From Desmodesmus armatus (lineage: Eukaryota > Chlorophyta > Chlorophyceae > Sphaeropleales > Scenedesmaceae), in contig VIIQ02000199.1 of the NCBI GenBank assembly GCA_007449985.2, positions 62,001-126,000 of the forward strand: a DNA stretch of 64,000 bases, in the 5' to 3' direction. The notes beneath the pieces are model-generated. The model saw only the letters and a list, made by a program, of their open reading frames with translations. It searched no databases and was not told the origin of the DNA. The position numbers and the translations under genes were made by a program. Shown here one piece after another: positions 10,855-22,919 of the stretch; position 1 is the stretch's first letter; each line of letters opens with the position of its first letter.

Positions 10855-13800
10855 ATGCACAGCACGCACCCTCCTGGACTCAACAGTGCAGAGTCTGGGG
10901 ACAGGCCTCAGGTTGTGCAAGGCATCAGGCTAGGCAAGGACAGTCTTGTGACTGTCAAGGACCTAGAGGTGGCCCTAGATGCAGCCGTGCACATCAACAG
11001 ACTCCTCAACCAGGAGCTCATAAACCTCAGCGAGCAGTTGCGAGCTGCAGAAGCAGACCGGCATGCCTGGGAGGCACATGCACGCCGTCTGGCGAGGCAG
11101 CTGGCTGAACACAAACTTGCAGGAGCTGAACCCGGTAGGTGCTGTCTTCACTAGCACAGCAGCCCATACACAGTGCTGCTTGTACCTGCAGTATGGTGGT
11201 AGCAGCGCTGCCAGTAGCAGAAGAATTGAGCTTACTGCTGGTGCTGCCTCGCCTGCCCAAGGGCTGATGCGGGCGGTAGCAAGTGGCGCTGCCGCACTCT
11301 TGTATGCTGTTTGCAGGCCAGCAGCAGTCTTCGGCTGACAGCAGTGGTGCAGATGCGCAGCAGCGGCAGCACAAACAGCAGCAGCTAGCAGCACGGCTGG
11401 CGCAGCTGCCCACCAGCAACGGCCATGCCAAGGAGCAGCAGCAGCAGCCGCAGATACCGCAGCAGCCGACTGATGCAGATGCCGTGCAGGCGTGGCAGCT
11501 GCGGCAAAGTGAGCTGCAGCAGTTGCAGGAAAAGGGCAGAGCTGGCGGGTGGCTCACCAGCCCTCTGAGGTATGTAGTCGTGCCGGCATATGTGCAAAGC
11601 ATCAGCTTGGTTGTTGACAAGCTGAGCTCAGGCCCTTTCTCTGTTTTGTATTGGCTGCCTGAACACCATGGCCGTGCATGCAACCCCCACACCTGTGGAA
11701 ACGGCGTCATCAGTGCCCTTACCACAATCGCCTTGGCTGCTGCGGTGCCAGCAGGAGTGTGGTGTATGGTGCAGTAGTTATAGTAGTAGTATTTACTTAG
11801 CAACAGGAGGAGCAGCAACGTATGCCATGATGCTGCTTCTGTGATGTGGTGTGGTATGCTGTGCGTGCTTTGCTGGTGTGTGATGCCCCGAGCAGCAGCA
11901 GCACAAAAGTACTGAGTATGCTGCGATTGGTTGTGGCTGTGGAGACTGAAATTGGCAAGGCCACGGGGCATATCACTGTCACTGACCACACCCGCAACTG
12001 TGCTGGCTTGTGTTGGTTTGTTGTGCAGATCCAGGTGCAGGATGTGCTGGGCAAGGGTGCCTTTGGTACCACCTTCCGTGCGCACTGGAGGGGTGCAGAG
12101 GTACGTGGGCAAAACAGGACCTGTGCGCTAATATCATTCAGCGGCAAGTCGACTTGCTCTGGGACGGCTCCACACACAAACATCGTAGCAACCCCAACAC
12201 TGCCAGCAGCGGTCAAATGGTAGATTTGTTTTGTTGCTGTTTAAGCTTAGCACAGCTGCATGTGCAGCCTGACCGCCATCCTCAGCACCCATTCAAGCGG
12301 TGCAGGTTGAAGCTTGACTGTATGCTGATCGAAGCAGCGCTGCAACACCTGGTGGTGTATACTGCTGCCTGAGTCATGCTGCTTGTGCTGCGTTATCACA
12401 CCCTCCCACCCCTGCTGCTGCTGCTGCAGGTTGCTGTCAAGGTGGTGCAGATCGGGTCGCATACAGAGCTGCTGAACTTCCTGCGGGAGCTTGAGGCACT
12501 CGCCAACCTGCGCCACCCAAACGTGGTGCCCTTCTGTGCAGCTGTGCTGGAGGTGGGTGCTTTTTGTCAAAGCATCATGTCTGCCTTTTTTTATTTTACC
12601 AGAGGGGCGGTAATCCCACTGGCTAGCCACACACAGCGCAATCAGGCGAACGCAACTGCCGGGGGCCCGAGGCAAAGCCTCACCAATGAGATCACCTAAC
12701 ACCCCTATACCAGGAGGTGCCCAGTGCCCTAACCAAAAAAGCATGGGACATGCTGTCTGCTTGCTTGCCACAAGGAGCCACAGGGCCCGCCACTGGGGCC
12801 TCACGTCCAGCATGCATCAGCCACGCCACAACCCTCCCTCCACACCGCGTGACACCGCAGGAATGCTCCTACAGCGGCCTTAGACAGCATAGAGTTGGCT
12901 TGAGTAGCTTTGCAGTGGCTGGGGAAGTGCATGCAGTGCTGACGCTGCGGGGCCTCATGGGTTATGCAGGAGTTTGAGGGGCTTCATAGAGCCGGTTGCA
13001 GGGCGGCTGCCTGGCACCCACCGGTTTGTTGTGAGGCGGTGGGGCTGTATCTGTTGTGTTTTTGAAATTTACGGCATCATCAGGCTGGGGGTCAGCGCAG
13101 TTCTGGAGAGCAATGGGAAGAGCCCACATGTTATTATGCAGGCATGCCAATCGAAGACATGCGCTGTTGTTGTGGTATGTCCTGCAGGAGTCTGACAGGA
13201 AGTGCTGGCTGGTCAGTGAGATCATGACAGGCGGGACGCTGGCGCACTGGCTGCATGGGGACAAGGGGCCGCTGGGGCCCAACAAGACGCTGCTGCAGCG
13301 GGTGCAGAAGGCTCTGGAGGTGCGTTGTGTCGGTAAAGGTGTAAGAAGCAGGTGTGTTGAAGGCCCTGGTTCTGCCTTGCTGTGCGGGCACCGGTGCGCA
13401 CACAGTGACACGCTGTATGCGCACACCAACCTTACGACATACCCAGCACCCAAGCAAGCAGGCGAGATTAAGAGATTAAGCACCCCCCCCTTGGGGCCGC
13501 GCAACAGCAACAACCCTCCAGCATTGCATACCCCTGTGTGGTGTTGCAGGTGTGTCGGGGTTTAGCTGCCCTGGAGTCCTGCCAGCCGCTGGTGCTGCAC
13601 CGTGACGTGAAGCCCTCAAACATATTCATCGACGCTGCTGGAGTGGCGCGCCTGGGTGACTTTGGCCTGTCCCGAGCCATGCCGGACAACAGGTGAGCAC
13701 TGGCAATGCGCATGCTGGGCAATGTCTGTGTTGTAGCACTGTGCAGCTCATCCAAGCAGCATCCTACACGGTTCAGTCCGCGCATGCAGGGGTCCTGCAA

Positions 13801-15906
13801 GAATGGGCTGGTGACTGTGGCAGTGCATGGCAGCGTTGCATTTCACTGATCGGCAGGGTGCTCATCACGTGGATGCATGCGGTCACAAGTGCCAGGCAGT
13901 GTGGATGCATGACACGGTCACAAGTGCCAGGCAGCGTGCTGATGTTGCGGCGGTGCTGTTTGTCGTCCAATTGCAGGGCCGCACTGACAGGGGAGACGGG
14001 GACATACCTGTACATGAGTCCAGAGATGGTCAGGTGAGGGAGAGTGGTACAAGCGCACAGCAGCACTAGTCCTGCCCAACAGGCATGTTATTGGGAGTGC
14101 TAAGCACTGCAAGATACGCGCGTTTATTGGGCGAATGGGATCCGCCCTATGCATGCTTGTGCTGCTGTATCGCATTGTGTGCCCGGTGCATGCAGTATTG
14201 GTCGTCAGTGCCTGCAGCGGGAACTGCTGGCTGGGCAGCATTCGTATGCTTGGCTTACCACACGTTCATAACCAGGCTCACATTGATAGCTCCCCACTCA
14301 ATCTGAACAATGTTGTGTGGGTGTGGTGCTGGCCTGTTGCTGTGTGTTGACACTGCAGGCATGAGGTGTATGATGGCAAGACTGATGTGTGGAGCTTTGG
14401 TGTGCTGCTGTCAGAGCTGCTGACAGGCCAGGTGCCCTACCAGCACACATACATGACTCCAGTGCAGGTCAGTGGCTGCTCAGGCTGGGTTCAGGGGTGA
14501 GGCTGGGACTTGGGCGGGGTTTTGGGGAGCATGGAGGGGTGCTGAGTGCCATGGCAGGGTTTAGGGGGGCTTGCGAAATTGCCCCCAAATCCTTGAGCAA
14601 TTGAGATGTTGGTGTCAGTGACGCGGGCTGTGGAATTCATTGCAATCTCACCATATCGATCCTGTCTTTATCACTGTCATGCCGACGCCCTGCTGTTCCC
14701 CCTCATGCCCCATGTACGGGGTACCCCCTCCCCCATGCCCCATGCCCTGGCCCCTCACAGATTGCCGTGGGTGTCACGGACGAGAAAATGCAGGAAGGCC
14801 CCCCTGCCGCCCAATCTTGACGTTTCCTGGAGCACCTTCCTGCTGATTGCGCACTGGTGCATCTTTCTCCATTTCCCGCCCACACCCCGCCCCCTCACAG
14901 GTTGCCTTGGGGGGTGCTGAGAAGTGGCAGCCCGCGCTGCCGCTCACTATCTTGGTGTCTGGCTCAACGGCATGCTGGTGCCGTGCTGGTGCCCCTCCTC
15001 CCTTACCCTCCTGCCCCCTCACAGATTGCCCTGGGTGCCGTGGAGGAGGACTTGCAGCCTGCCGTGCCGCACATTTGTTTTTGTCGCAGCCGCGTCCATG
15101 CCATAATATTGCCACTCATCCCCCCCCCCCCCCCCCCACCCACCCACCCACCCACCCATCCTCACAGATTGCCCTGGGTGTCGCGGAGGAGAACTTGCAG
15201 CCTGCCCTGCCGGGCAACATACCCGACGACCTCATGGTTATCGCCACGGCCTGCTGTGCATTTGACCCTGACTTCCGGCCCAGCTTTGCAGACATCACAC
15301 CTGTGCTGGAGAGGGTGGTGCAGGACATGCAGGTAGGTGGGGGTATGTTTACAGGGTTGGATGTTGGATGTGGTCAGGGGTGTGGTTCAAACAGTGCGGA
15401 CGCAAACAATTGGTCTTGAGGCGTGAGCTGCTGAGTCATGTAATGTCATTTGAGTTATGACTGCCTACGGCAGCCAGTAGGTGGATGTTTGTCTCGGATA
15501 TTGCTGGTGTCTGGTTGAGTCAGAATCAGCAGCCGTCTGCTGGAACTATTTATGATCAGCTGGGTAGTGGCTGATTGGCCACCGTGAAAGACTGTGTGTC
15601 AACTGTTGCCTGCTAGCCATGGACTGTTTGTGTGTGCCTTACAGATTGAACTGTTTTTGCACGTGGACAGCGACGTTTGATCGTACTGATGTAGCTTCCA
15701 TCACCACAGCTGAAGCGAACTTAACCATCATTATAATATTTTGAAAAGCTGTGTGGTTGTCTGTGCTGCTGTGTGATGTGCAGAAGGAGGCTGCCCCTGC
15801 CCCTGGGCTGTTCAGCCTCTGGTCCAGCAACAGCTTGATACCCAGCTCATGGTCTGGCGTGTTTGGCGGAGCAGCCGGTACAGCAGCAGCCAGCACGAGC
15901 AGCTGA
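10855..15906 (+). CDS. Coiled-coil Raf/TKL-like protein kinase
   Basis: Exons with consistent phases: 10855-11134, 11317 to about 11569, 12029-12100, 12430-12552, 13188-13319, 13550-13692, 13977-14033, 14359-14467, 15168-15332 and 15784-15906 (TGA). The first two encode a coiled-coil (VALDAAVHINRLLNQELINL region) and a Gln-rich segment. The kinase domain is complete: glycine loop GKGAFGTTF, VAVK lysine, ELEALANLRHPNVV helix C, HRDVKPSN catalytic loop, GDFGLS Mg-binding loop, SPEMV activation end, DVWSFGVLLSELLTG and a final RPSF motif. HRDVKPSN with GDFGLS indicates a Ser/Thr kinase, and overall it resembles plant/algal Raf-like TKL kinases. A short Ser/Ala-rich tail follows. The join between 11,569 (phase 2) and 12,029 (phase 0) does not fit, so a small exon is missing there or another donor is used. 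ATG 10,855 is the first in frame that I can support. Exon 15168 has degenerate upstream copies of its 3' splice site. Confidence 0.88.
13860..13940. repeat. Short tandem duplication in a kinase intron
   Basis: The word CGGTCACAAGTGCCAGGCAG occurs twice, starting near 13,880 and 13,916, with GGATGCATG flanking both. It lies in the intron just before the exon at 13,977. Confidence 0.8.
14740..15200 (+). repeat. Four tandem copies of a kinase 3' splice site plus exon start
   Basis: The junction CCCCTCACAG followed by ATTGCC/GTTGCC begins copies at 14,761, 14,901, 15,025 and 15,168 (spacing 140, 124 and 143 bp). Read in frame, the copies start IAVGVTDEKMQ, VALGGAEKWQPALP, IALGAVEEDLQPAVP and IALGVAEENLQPALP. 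Only the last continues into the conserved kinase C-lobe. Copy 1 meets TGA after 19 codons; copy 2 stays open and in frame into copy 4; copy 3 is out of frame. A 17-base C run and CCCA repeats precede copy 4. Confidence 0.9.
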
Positions 15907-18478
15907 CATGCTTAAGAAAGGGAAATGACGCAGGAGGGTCGCACCCTCTGCAGCAGGGTTGGGGCATGTGTGTGCCCAGGCAGTCACTACGTCTTTGCAC
16001 TTGCGCTTGGGAACCCACGGCCTTAGGGCACTCGCTCTGGATGGCTGGCTGGTTGTGTGTATGTATGACATGTGGCTCCTCCCTTTTGTTGTCAGGGGGT
16101 CCCCAGTTGCTGCCACACCGCCGGACGTGCTGGCAGCCTAGTTACTCTGTGATTGTCTTTGGTGTGTGCAGAAGCACCGGGTGACAGCATGACTGGCTGC
16201 AGCATTGCAGGACCTGCCAGGCCTTGCACCTTGTGCATGCTTTTGTCAGATGCTGCAAGTGGGCGTCTGATGCTGCAAGTGGCACCTAGGGCGATGCCGC
16301 TGTCATGCGCAGTGGCTGAAGACATCGCATCGGCTGTGGTCGAGCTGTTTGAGCTGGGGTGGCACTGCTTGTGCTTGGCTGATGTGCTCGCCACGCGTCG
16401 TCATGTGCAGTGCATGCCAGCAGCATGTGCCACAGCTGGCTGCTGCTGCACCAAGCTGCTGTTGTCAATCATGCAGCTAACAAAGTGTGCAGCAGGATTG
16501 CCCTCGTGCTGCGTCGGACATTGTTTTGTGGTGTGCAGAGGAGTGACCAATGCATGGTTTTGGGTTGGTTCGGACACGTCTCTTTGCCGCCAGCAAGCAC
16601 TCCTGCCATGTAGTCTTCGGTCTAGTGGGCTGGGCATGGTTCTGTATGGCTAGAGGCGTCTGTCACCTATAGTGATAGGACAGTGTGACATTGTCATGGT
16701 GCTGGATCAGGCACCTGCATGTGGCAGGCTTGCAGGGTGCAGCCAGTAGGAACAGTTTCTGCTATGGGTATGGATGGTGGCCTCTACGACACGGAGCATC
16801 TGTTTACTGTGGATTGTGCACAGTTGAGGGGATGGTAGCGGCTGCTGGCATTTGGGACAGGTCAGGGAAGCGAGTATGTGACCTGACTGCTTGTAGCAAC
16901 TGATTCTGCCTCTGTATGTGATCATTGTTTGACTGATGTTCACCAGCAGACCGGAAGCCAGTGCCACATGGTTTGTGTGGGCCGTGTATGCAGTATGTGT
17001 AACCACTGTTGGGTTGAGGATGTGATTATGACTGTTGGTTGCTGGCTTGTGTGCAACACCCCTGTGATATTGTGGCGTCCCATCATGCTTTGTTGTCGCC
17101 TGGTCAGGTTGAGGCGCAAAATTGCAAGGAGTTGGGTTGCTTGGCCCTTGTACACAAACTCACACAGTCACACTTGCTACAAAACAAACCCATATGGGTG
17201 GCAGTGAGGCATGACGCTAGTGCGCAGTCAAACATTCAGCAAAAGGCGGGAAAACTTGGGCAGTGCTGCTGCATGGAAACCACCTTGACATGGCATGTCA
17301 ATCCCTCAAAACACTCCAGAGCAGCAGGCAACTGCAGGCCTGCCTGGGCTGGCTGAGGCATAATGACCAAGGGGTAGGGTCCTTCCTCCCCACTAAAAAG
17401 GCCAAAGCCGTCCAATACAGCTGGCAACCACCACCACTCAATCCAATGAACTGAGAAGCTGAGAAGGGTCAGAGCTGGGTTCAATCTGCTGCGTCGTGCT
17501 GGATTCACCGCTAGTCCACACTGGAAAACCCAACATCAACAGTATTAGTCATCCCTGCCGTGCAGGGTGCTGCCATAACCATGCTGAAGGCACGCGCACA
17601 CAGTATGCATGCTGCATATCACCCCTTAGGGCTTCCAGAAAGGCCTCTCTTCACACTGGTCGCGCGAGTCGTGCCAGTTGCTCAGCAGCCCCTGGCGCCC
17701 ACAGTGTATGGACACACTGTCGATGCTGGTAACAAGCCTGTGCTGGACCCGTGACTGCTGCTGCAGCAGAAAGCACTGTGCTGGACCCGTGCCCTGCTAC
17801 TGCAGCAAAGCAGGTCACAGAACTGCACCCCATGCCGCGAGGCGGGTGCATGACGTCAATCAGAGACAGTCATGTCATATGACGCTGTGTAGGGTGGCAT
17901 CCCAGCTGCGCTGCGTCTCAGCAGCAGCAAGGACCGCTGGGTCACAGCAGCCGACCACGGGCACACACCCAGCATGCATGAGCTGCAAGCCGCAGAGCAC
18001 AATCACTGGCTTGGACCCCATATGCCGCTGTAGCTACTGCCTCAACATGACGCGTGCAAACCAAGGAAGACAAGAAGGGAAGGAGGAGACCGGGGCACAA
18101 AACAACCCGGCCAGAATGATGCCCCCAGCAACACTGCACGGCTGAGACTACGAGGATGCCCAAACACACAAGTCCAAGTGTCTTACACACACAGACAGTG
18201 ACGGCTGCGCCCCAGTCATGGCCTTTGCTCACATACCACTCTCGGCTTCCACACACCCACACCAACTGCAACGTAAGGTGATGGCTGCACCACTGTAGGC
18301 TGTGGCACATGGAGGCTGTGACACATGCTGACTGAGCAGGGACTCAGCAGCATATTCAACCCCAGCACTATCACGCAACTCTGGACCTGTTACGCAGCAT
18401 GCCATGGCCCCAACATACAAGGCGTGGCAAGCAGCAACCCCTGCATGGCAGTTTACCAACATCATAGCACCGTACAGT

Positions 18479-18514
18479 GCGTACACGCTAGGTACACGCT
18501 AGGTACACGCTAGC
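18479..18514. repeat. Triplicated 11-bp repeat
   Basis: GTACACGCTAG is present three times head to tail, the first copy preceded by GTGC. No gene is visible around it. Confidence 0.9.
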
Positions 18515-19503
18515 AAGGCAGTGCCGCCGTCATGCCCATAGTGAGCACACTGGTCCTTGTGGAGCAAACCACAGCACCCACAAGGCGGGGCTCACCGTAT
18601 GGGCATACCCGTGCAGGCATCCAAGGCGGGGCTCACCCTATGGTCAACCGCCCAGCACTCAAGCCTTGAAGGCGGCAGTTGCACCATTAAAACACACTCC
18701 CAAGCAAGTGCCCAGTGGCCTGCACAGAGGCGCAGAGGCTCGCACCCACACCGACGTAAAGACCCTGAAGACACTGACACAGCCGGCATTGGCCGCAAAG
18801 TACACACCAGCCGCCCTCACAAACACAACTGCATCTCTGCTGCCACAGCAGACGGTGGCCTGAAACCCTGAAACACACCACTCACTGTGCCACGGTGACG
18901 GTAACACATCCTGCATGTCAAAGCCAAGGGTGGGTGCTGTGGCAAAGGAGGACTGCCCAAAGAGCAGCAACCCCATGACATTTCCATGGGTTGAGAGATA
19001 CATCCGTCCCAGACAGGCTGTAACAGCCCACTGGCTGGCAACCACTTCACACAAGGGAAAGCTAAACCCCAATAACAAGGGCTAAGGCAACACACAGTGC
19101 CAGTTTGGCAGACCCCAAATCTGGCAGATTCACTCGTCAAGAACGTGTGTGTGCTGGCCAAAGCGGCACACAACCAGATAGCATTCCTGCAAGCAATACA
19201 ACGCGCTGTCACCACACACACCACCTAACCCCTAACGGCTCCAACACATGCCGCAGTACACTCGCCTGACTCACGTTGGCAGATGCTCAAATGCCTGTCA
19301 CACTATCACACTGTGACAGTTGGCAGCTGTGCTGCGTGACACACGCAGATAAATGCGAGTGACATGCGCATTGTGCGCACTCGCTAAGCAAAGCACAGCA
19401 AAGCTGAGAAAGACCATACACTGTACAGCTTTACAACACCCGCAGCCAAAATGGCACAGCCTTAGGGCTGCATCAGCTGTGCAGCTCCCTCCGTGAAAGC
19501 TGC

Positions 19504-19583
19504 GCATGGGTCCCTGATCCCAGTGAACTGCTGTACACGCTGAGCATGGATCCCTGGTCCCAATGGACTGCTGTACACAATGT
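19504..19583. repeat. Two 40-bp imperfect tandem units
   Basis: Units beginning GCATGG at 19,504 and 19,544 share TCCCTG-TCCCA-TG-ACTGCTGTACAC with a few substitutions. The sequence is non-coding as far as I can see. Confidence 0.85.
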
Positions 19584-20030
19584 ACATACCCCTGATATCC
19601 AGTTTGATCCTGGTGTGGCCGCCACACCGCCTCAAGAAACAACCTCACACCTGCAACACTCACACACTACAGCTTTGAGCCTGCATGCAGCCCTGCCACA
19701 GTGTGTCTTGAAAGAAAAAAGAAAGAGTGGAAAGCAAAAGCACCAACAACATGTGCGAGTGTGTCTGCACACTTGACATGAGTCACTGCTGTGAATCAGA
19801 ACTGCTGCTGTGCTGCTGCTTCTGCTGCTGAGGCTACCCACCATCAGACCACTCCAGGGTGCCCTGCATCCAGTGACGGCGCCATAAAACTGCTTCAGTG
19901 GCAACCAGCTGCTGCTGCTGCTGCTGCTGCAGCAGCAAACGCCGACGCCCTCCCCTCCAAGAGTGCACTGCAGTGCTGCTGCGTTGCTACTGCAGCTGCC
20001 CACCATCAGACCTCCCAAGGGTGTATGTGG

Positions 20031-22919
20031 CTAGTAGCGGCCATACTGAGCGGGCTGTGGCCGGCCAAAGGCTCCCTCTTCAGCAGGGAACAGGGCAGCT
20101 GCCTGCGCCTTGTCACTCACAATCATGTGGGCATGCACAAGATCCTCATCTGACCCAATCTCATATCCGTATGCGGAGCCCGCCATGCTGCCGTTGCTGC
20201 TTCCAAAGGGCGAAGAAGGGCCAAATGCCTGCAGATTTGCAGCTGCTGCTGGCCCCGGAACGATGCCCGTCATGTTTGCGGCAACGCCTGAGGCTAGTGC
20301 TGCTGCAGCAGCAGCCTTGAAGGACTCCCTGGTAACCTGCTGATGCTTGGCGTGCTGCTTGTGTGCTGGGCGAGAAGCATCCATGGCTGTCCTGTTGCCG
20401 TGGACTGGGGAGCCGCTGGAGATGAGGCTGTCGTCAGACGCGCCGTCTGAGCAGTCGTGTTCGTGCTCGCCGGGCATGTGTGTGACGTGGCAGGGCCCGT
20501 CGATGGTGCAGCTGCTGCCGCGTGCGTACGCCTCGGAGTCTAGCAGGACTGCGTAGGTTGCGCCGCCTGCGATGTGACTGCAGATGGCCTGCAGGGAAGG
20601 CAATGAGGAGCAGAAAGCGTGCAGCGGATCAAAGAAGGACTGAGGCGCTGCAGGTGCATACTGTATGTACATTGACAGCGCGGGTTGCATCTGGTGGGTA
20701 GGTGAAAGACGCTGCAGACAAAGGCGGAATTGAGCAAACGCACGATACATGAAGAGCTTTGGGTACCAGCAAACGTCAGCCAGTGACCTACCTCGCAGGA
20801 CGACTTGTGCCACAGGAAGATGCCACCATGGCAGTTCACCACGTCCACCTGCTTCATCACGACACTGCTCTCATCGCTCATGTCAACCGCGGGGCCCTTG
20901 CAGTTGGAGATCATCGTCTCCGTCAGGTTCACGCGCGCTTTCTGCATGCCGATGATGGCGTCCTGCCCGCAGTCCTGCAGCTTGCAGCCCTCGAAGAAGG
21001 TCTGGCTTTCGCCTGCTGCGATCAGGGCGTGCTTCCCGCCAGCGATGACCGTCTGCCACAGGGTCGTGCTGGCAGCCTCGTTCTGCTTCAAGCCCGCGTA
21101 GCGCACCTGTCGTTGGTAACACATACACAGCCGACAGCACTCAGCAGGTGTCTTTGCTTGGCGTTGATTTGGAGATGAGGCAAGCATGTCAGTGCCAAGC
21201 CAAGCGAAGGCTGCTCAAGCAGTTGGCGCATGCAAGCAACATGGCAGTTGACATTGGTGCCGATGAAACCCCTGAGGACAGCGAAGTACTTTGAAAGTTA
21301 GCCCGCCTTTTTCTCACCCGCAGCTCGCAGCTCCTGATGAGGGGCTGTGCCTTGCCGCTGACCGAGATGCCGTCGTCCCCACTGCAGCACACCAGCAGGT
21401 CCTGCAGGATGGGCTTGACTGTGGTTGAGCCCCCAGTGATGTTGATGGCCTCAGTGAAGCCAACCATGTCAATCGTGAAGCTGCGCAAGATGCAGGACCT
21501 GCAGGATACGAAAAAACATGATGCAGCACAGTCACAGCACAGCATGCTGATTGGCTAGCTTACAGGTGTCAACTGTACCCGACACAGGGTGTTCTGCTGG
21601 GAGGCTTAGGCTGTTGTGCCTGATTCCTTCAACTTGTTACTGTCTGAGATGGTGAGCGCCACGCTCACAAGCTACTGTTTGCTGGTGCGAATGCACACAC
21701 CCCAACCCATGGCTGCAAACACTGATGGCCAGAAAGAAGCAGATGCCGGGGCCCATGCAGCAGCAACTGACCTATCGATGCTGATGGCTGAGTGGTTTGC
21801 CCTGTGGTCCAGTATAACATGCTCGTTGGTGCTGCCCTTGGCACCAGTGATCATCACACGCTTGCTCACAGTCAGAGTGCTCTGCACAGTCAGGAGCGGC
21901 AACAAGCAGCAGCAGCAGCAGCTGTTGGTGTTGATACAAGTTTTGCAACAATGCGACAGCAATTGCTCCTTTGTTGGCTCTCTGCTGTTTTCGATTGTGC
22001 TCCTGCTTGGGCGCTGATTCAGCTTGCACAGGCAAGGTGACTGTCTGTACAGCAGCTGCTGCGTAGGAAAACACACGTCTATTAGTCTATACCTTCAGCC
22101 TGGGGCCTCTACCAGCCAGCTGTGTGCAAACCTGTGAGGTGACGTGTGTGCCCGGCAGCAGCTGAATCACATCCCCATCCTGCGCCTCCTGCAGTGCCTC
22201 CTCTATGCTGCCAAACTCCAGCGTGTTCCCTGCTGGGTCGCCCACCGAGGGCCGCTGCGGCTGCTGCACACCCATCCAGGCTGTCTCAGGGTTGGCTGGT
22301 AGCACCTGCAGCAGCCAACACACCACCAGACAATGTGAGTGTCGGTTGCAAGCCAACACGAACAACATATACAGTGATATTGGTAAAAGAATACGTTTCA
22401 AGGCTGATACCACCCCAGGGCTACAGGGGTGCGGTCCTACCCAAGGCCAACCACCTCTCACCTGCAGCAGCCTGCCATCAAAGCCAATGACCTGCCCAGT
22501 GGCTGCACTGTGCATGCAGATCTCATCCAAAAGACGCTGGTACAGTGGGTCCCTGCAATCAGCGGAGAGTACGGAGGGATGCGGGTAAGTGACTCCTCTT
22601 CCAAGGATCTGCTGCTGGGATACGGACTTTCGGGCTGCCAAGTGCTGTTTGAGCTGCAGCTGTATCACACAGTCTTGGTTATATATGCAGCATATTTTAG
22701 CTTGCCTTGGGGGTGTCCTGCGTGTCCTGGCCTCCTGGCGGGCACTCGAAAGCGCGCCTTCATACTTCCGTTCCCCGTAAAGCTTGAGGGCCTGTGATCA
22801 GAAATAGGAATGTCAGTCTGGATCTATGCGTGTTTTTGTTTAGGCTCCCTGCTCCACTGCTGCACTCACCTCTGCGAATGCAGCCATCCCTTCTGCGTTC
22901 TCCTCCGTTGGCCACTGCT
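20031..22919 (-). CDS. Right-handed beta-helix (pectin-lyase-fold) repeat protein, 5' end unresolved
   Basis: Exons on the minus strand with fitting phases: 22919 to about 22870, 22791-22706, 22552-22462, 22305-22132, 21881-21772, 21498-21318, 21106-20792 and 20588-20031 (TAG). A short helical N-terminal part reads FAEALKLYGERKYEGAL. The motif SIEEALQEAQDGDVIQLLPG is the classic cap of parallel beta-helix proteins. It is followed by about 200 residues of short strand-turn repeats (VMITGAKG, AINITGG, GDDGISVSGKAQ, QDAIIGMQKARVNLT, GPAVDMSDESSVVM, GGIFLWHKSS). The last exon is different: His/Asp/Ser-rich, then Ala-rich and Gly/Ser-rich. No catalytic pectinase residues are recognisable, so a binding or scaffold role (as in F-box FBXO11-like or SHCBP1-like beta-helices) is more likely; that is inference. 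The intron after 22,706 appears to use a GC donor (AAG|GCAAGC). The start codon lies upstream of 22,919 and was not found. Confidence 0.75.

Larger units (their letters stand above)
15907..20030. other. 4.1-kb convergent intergenic region without a supportable gene
   Basis: It lies between the stop codons of the kinase (plus) and the beta-helix gene (minus), so both 3' untranslated regions are inside. Several open frames of 60-170 codons exist on both strands but none shows a domain, consistent splice structure or repeat of residues. TGTAA occurs at about 16,998 (plus), and its complement TTACA at about 19,428, compatible with poly(A) signals for the two genes. Short tandem duplications at 17,740-17,805, 18,479-18,514, 18,585-18,650 and 19,504-19,583 show ongoing slippage-type duplication. 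Confidence 0.5.

Noticed and set aside
11027..12112. 361-codon minus-strand frame opposite the kinase gene
   Set aside because: Antisense of Gln-rich coding and introns, Cys/Ala/His-rich, no domain; the plus strand has the coherent spliced gene.
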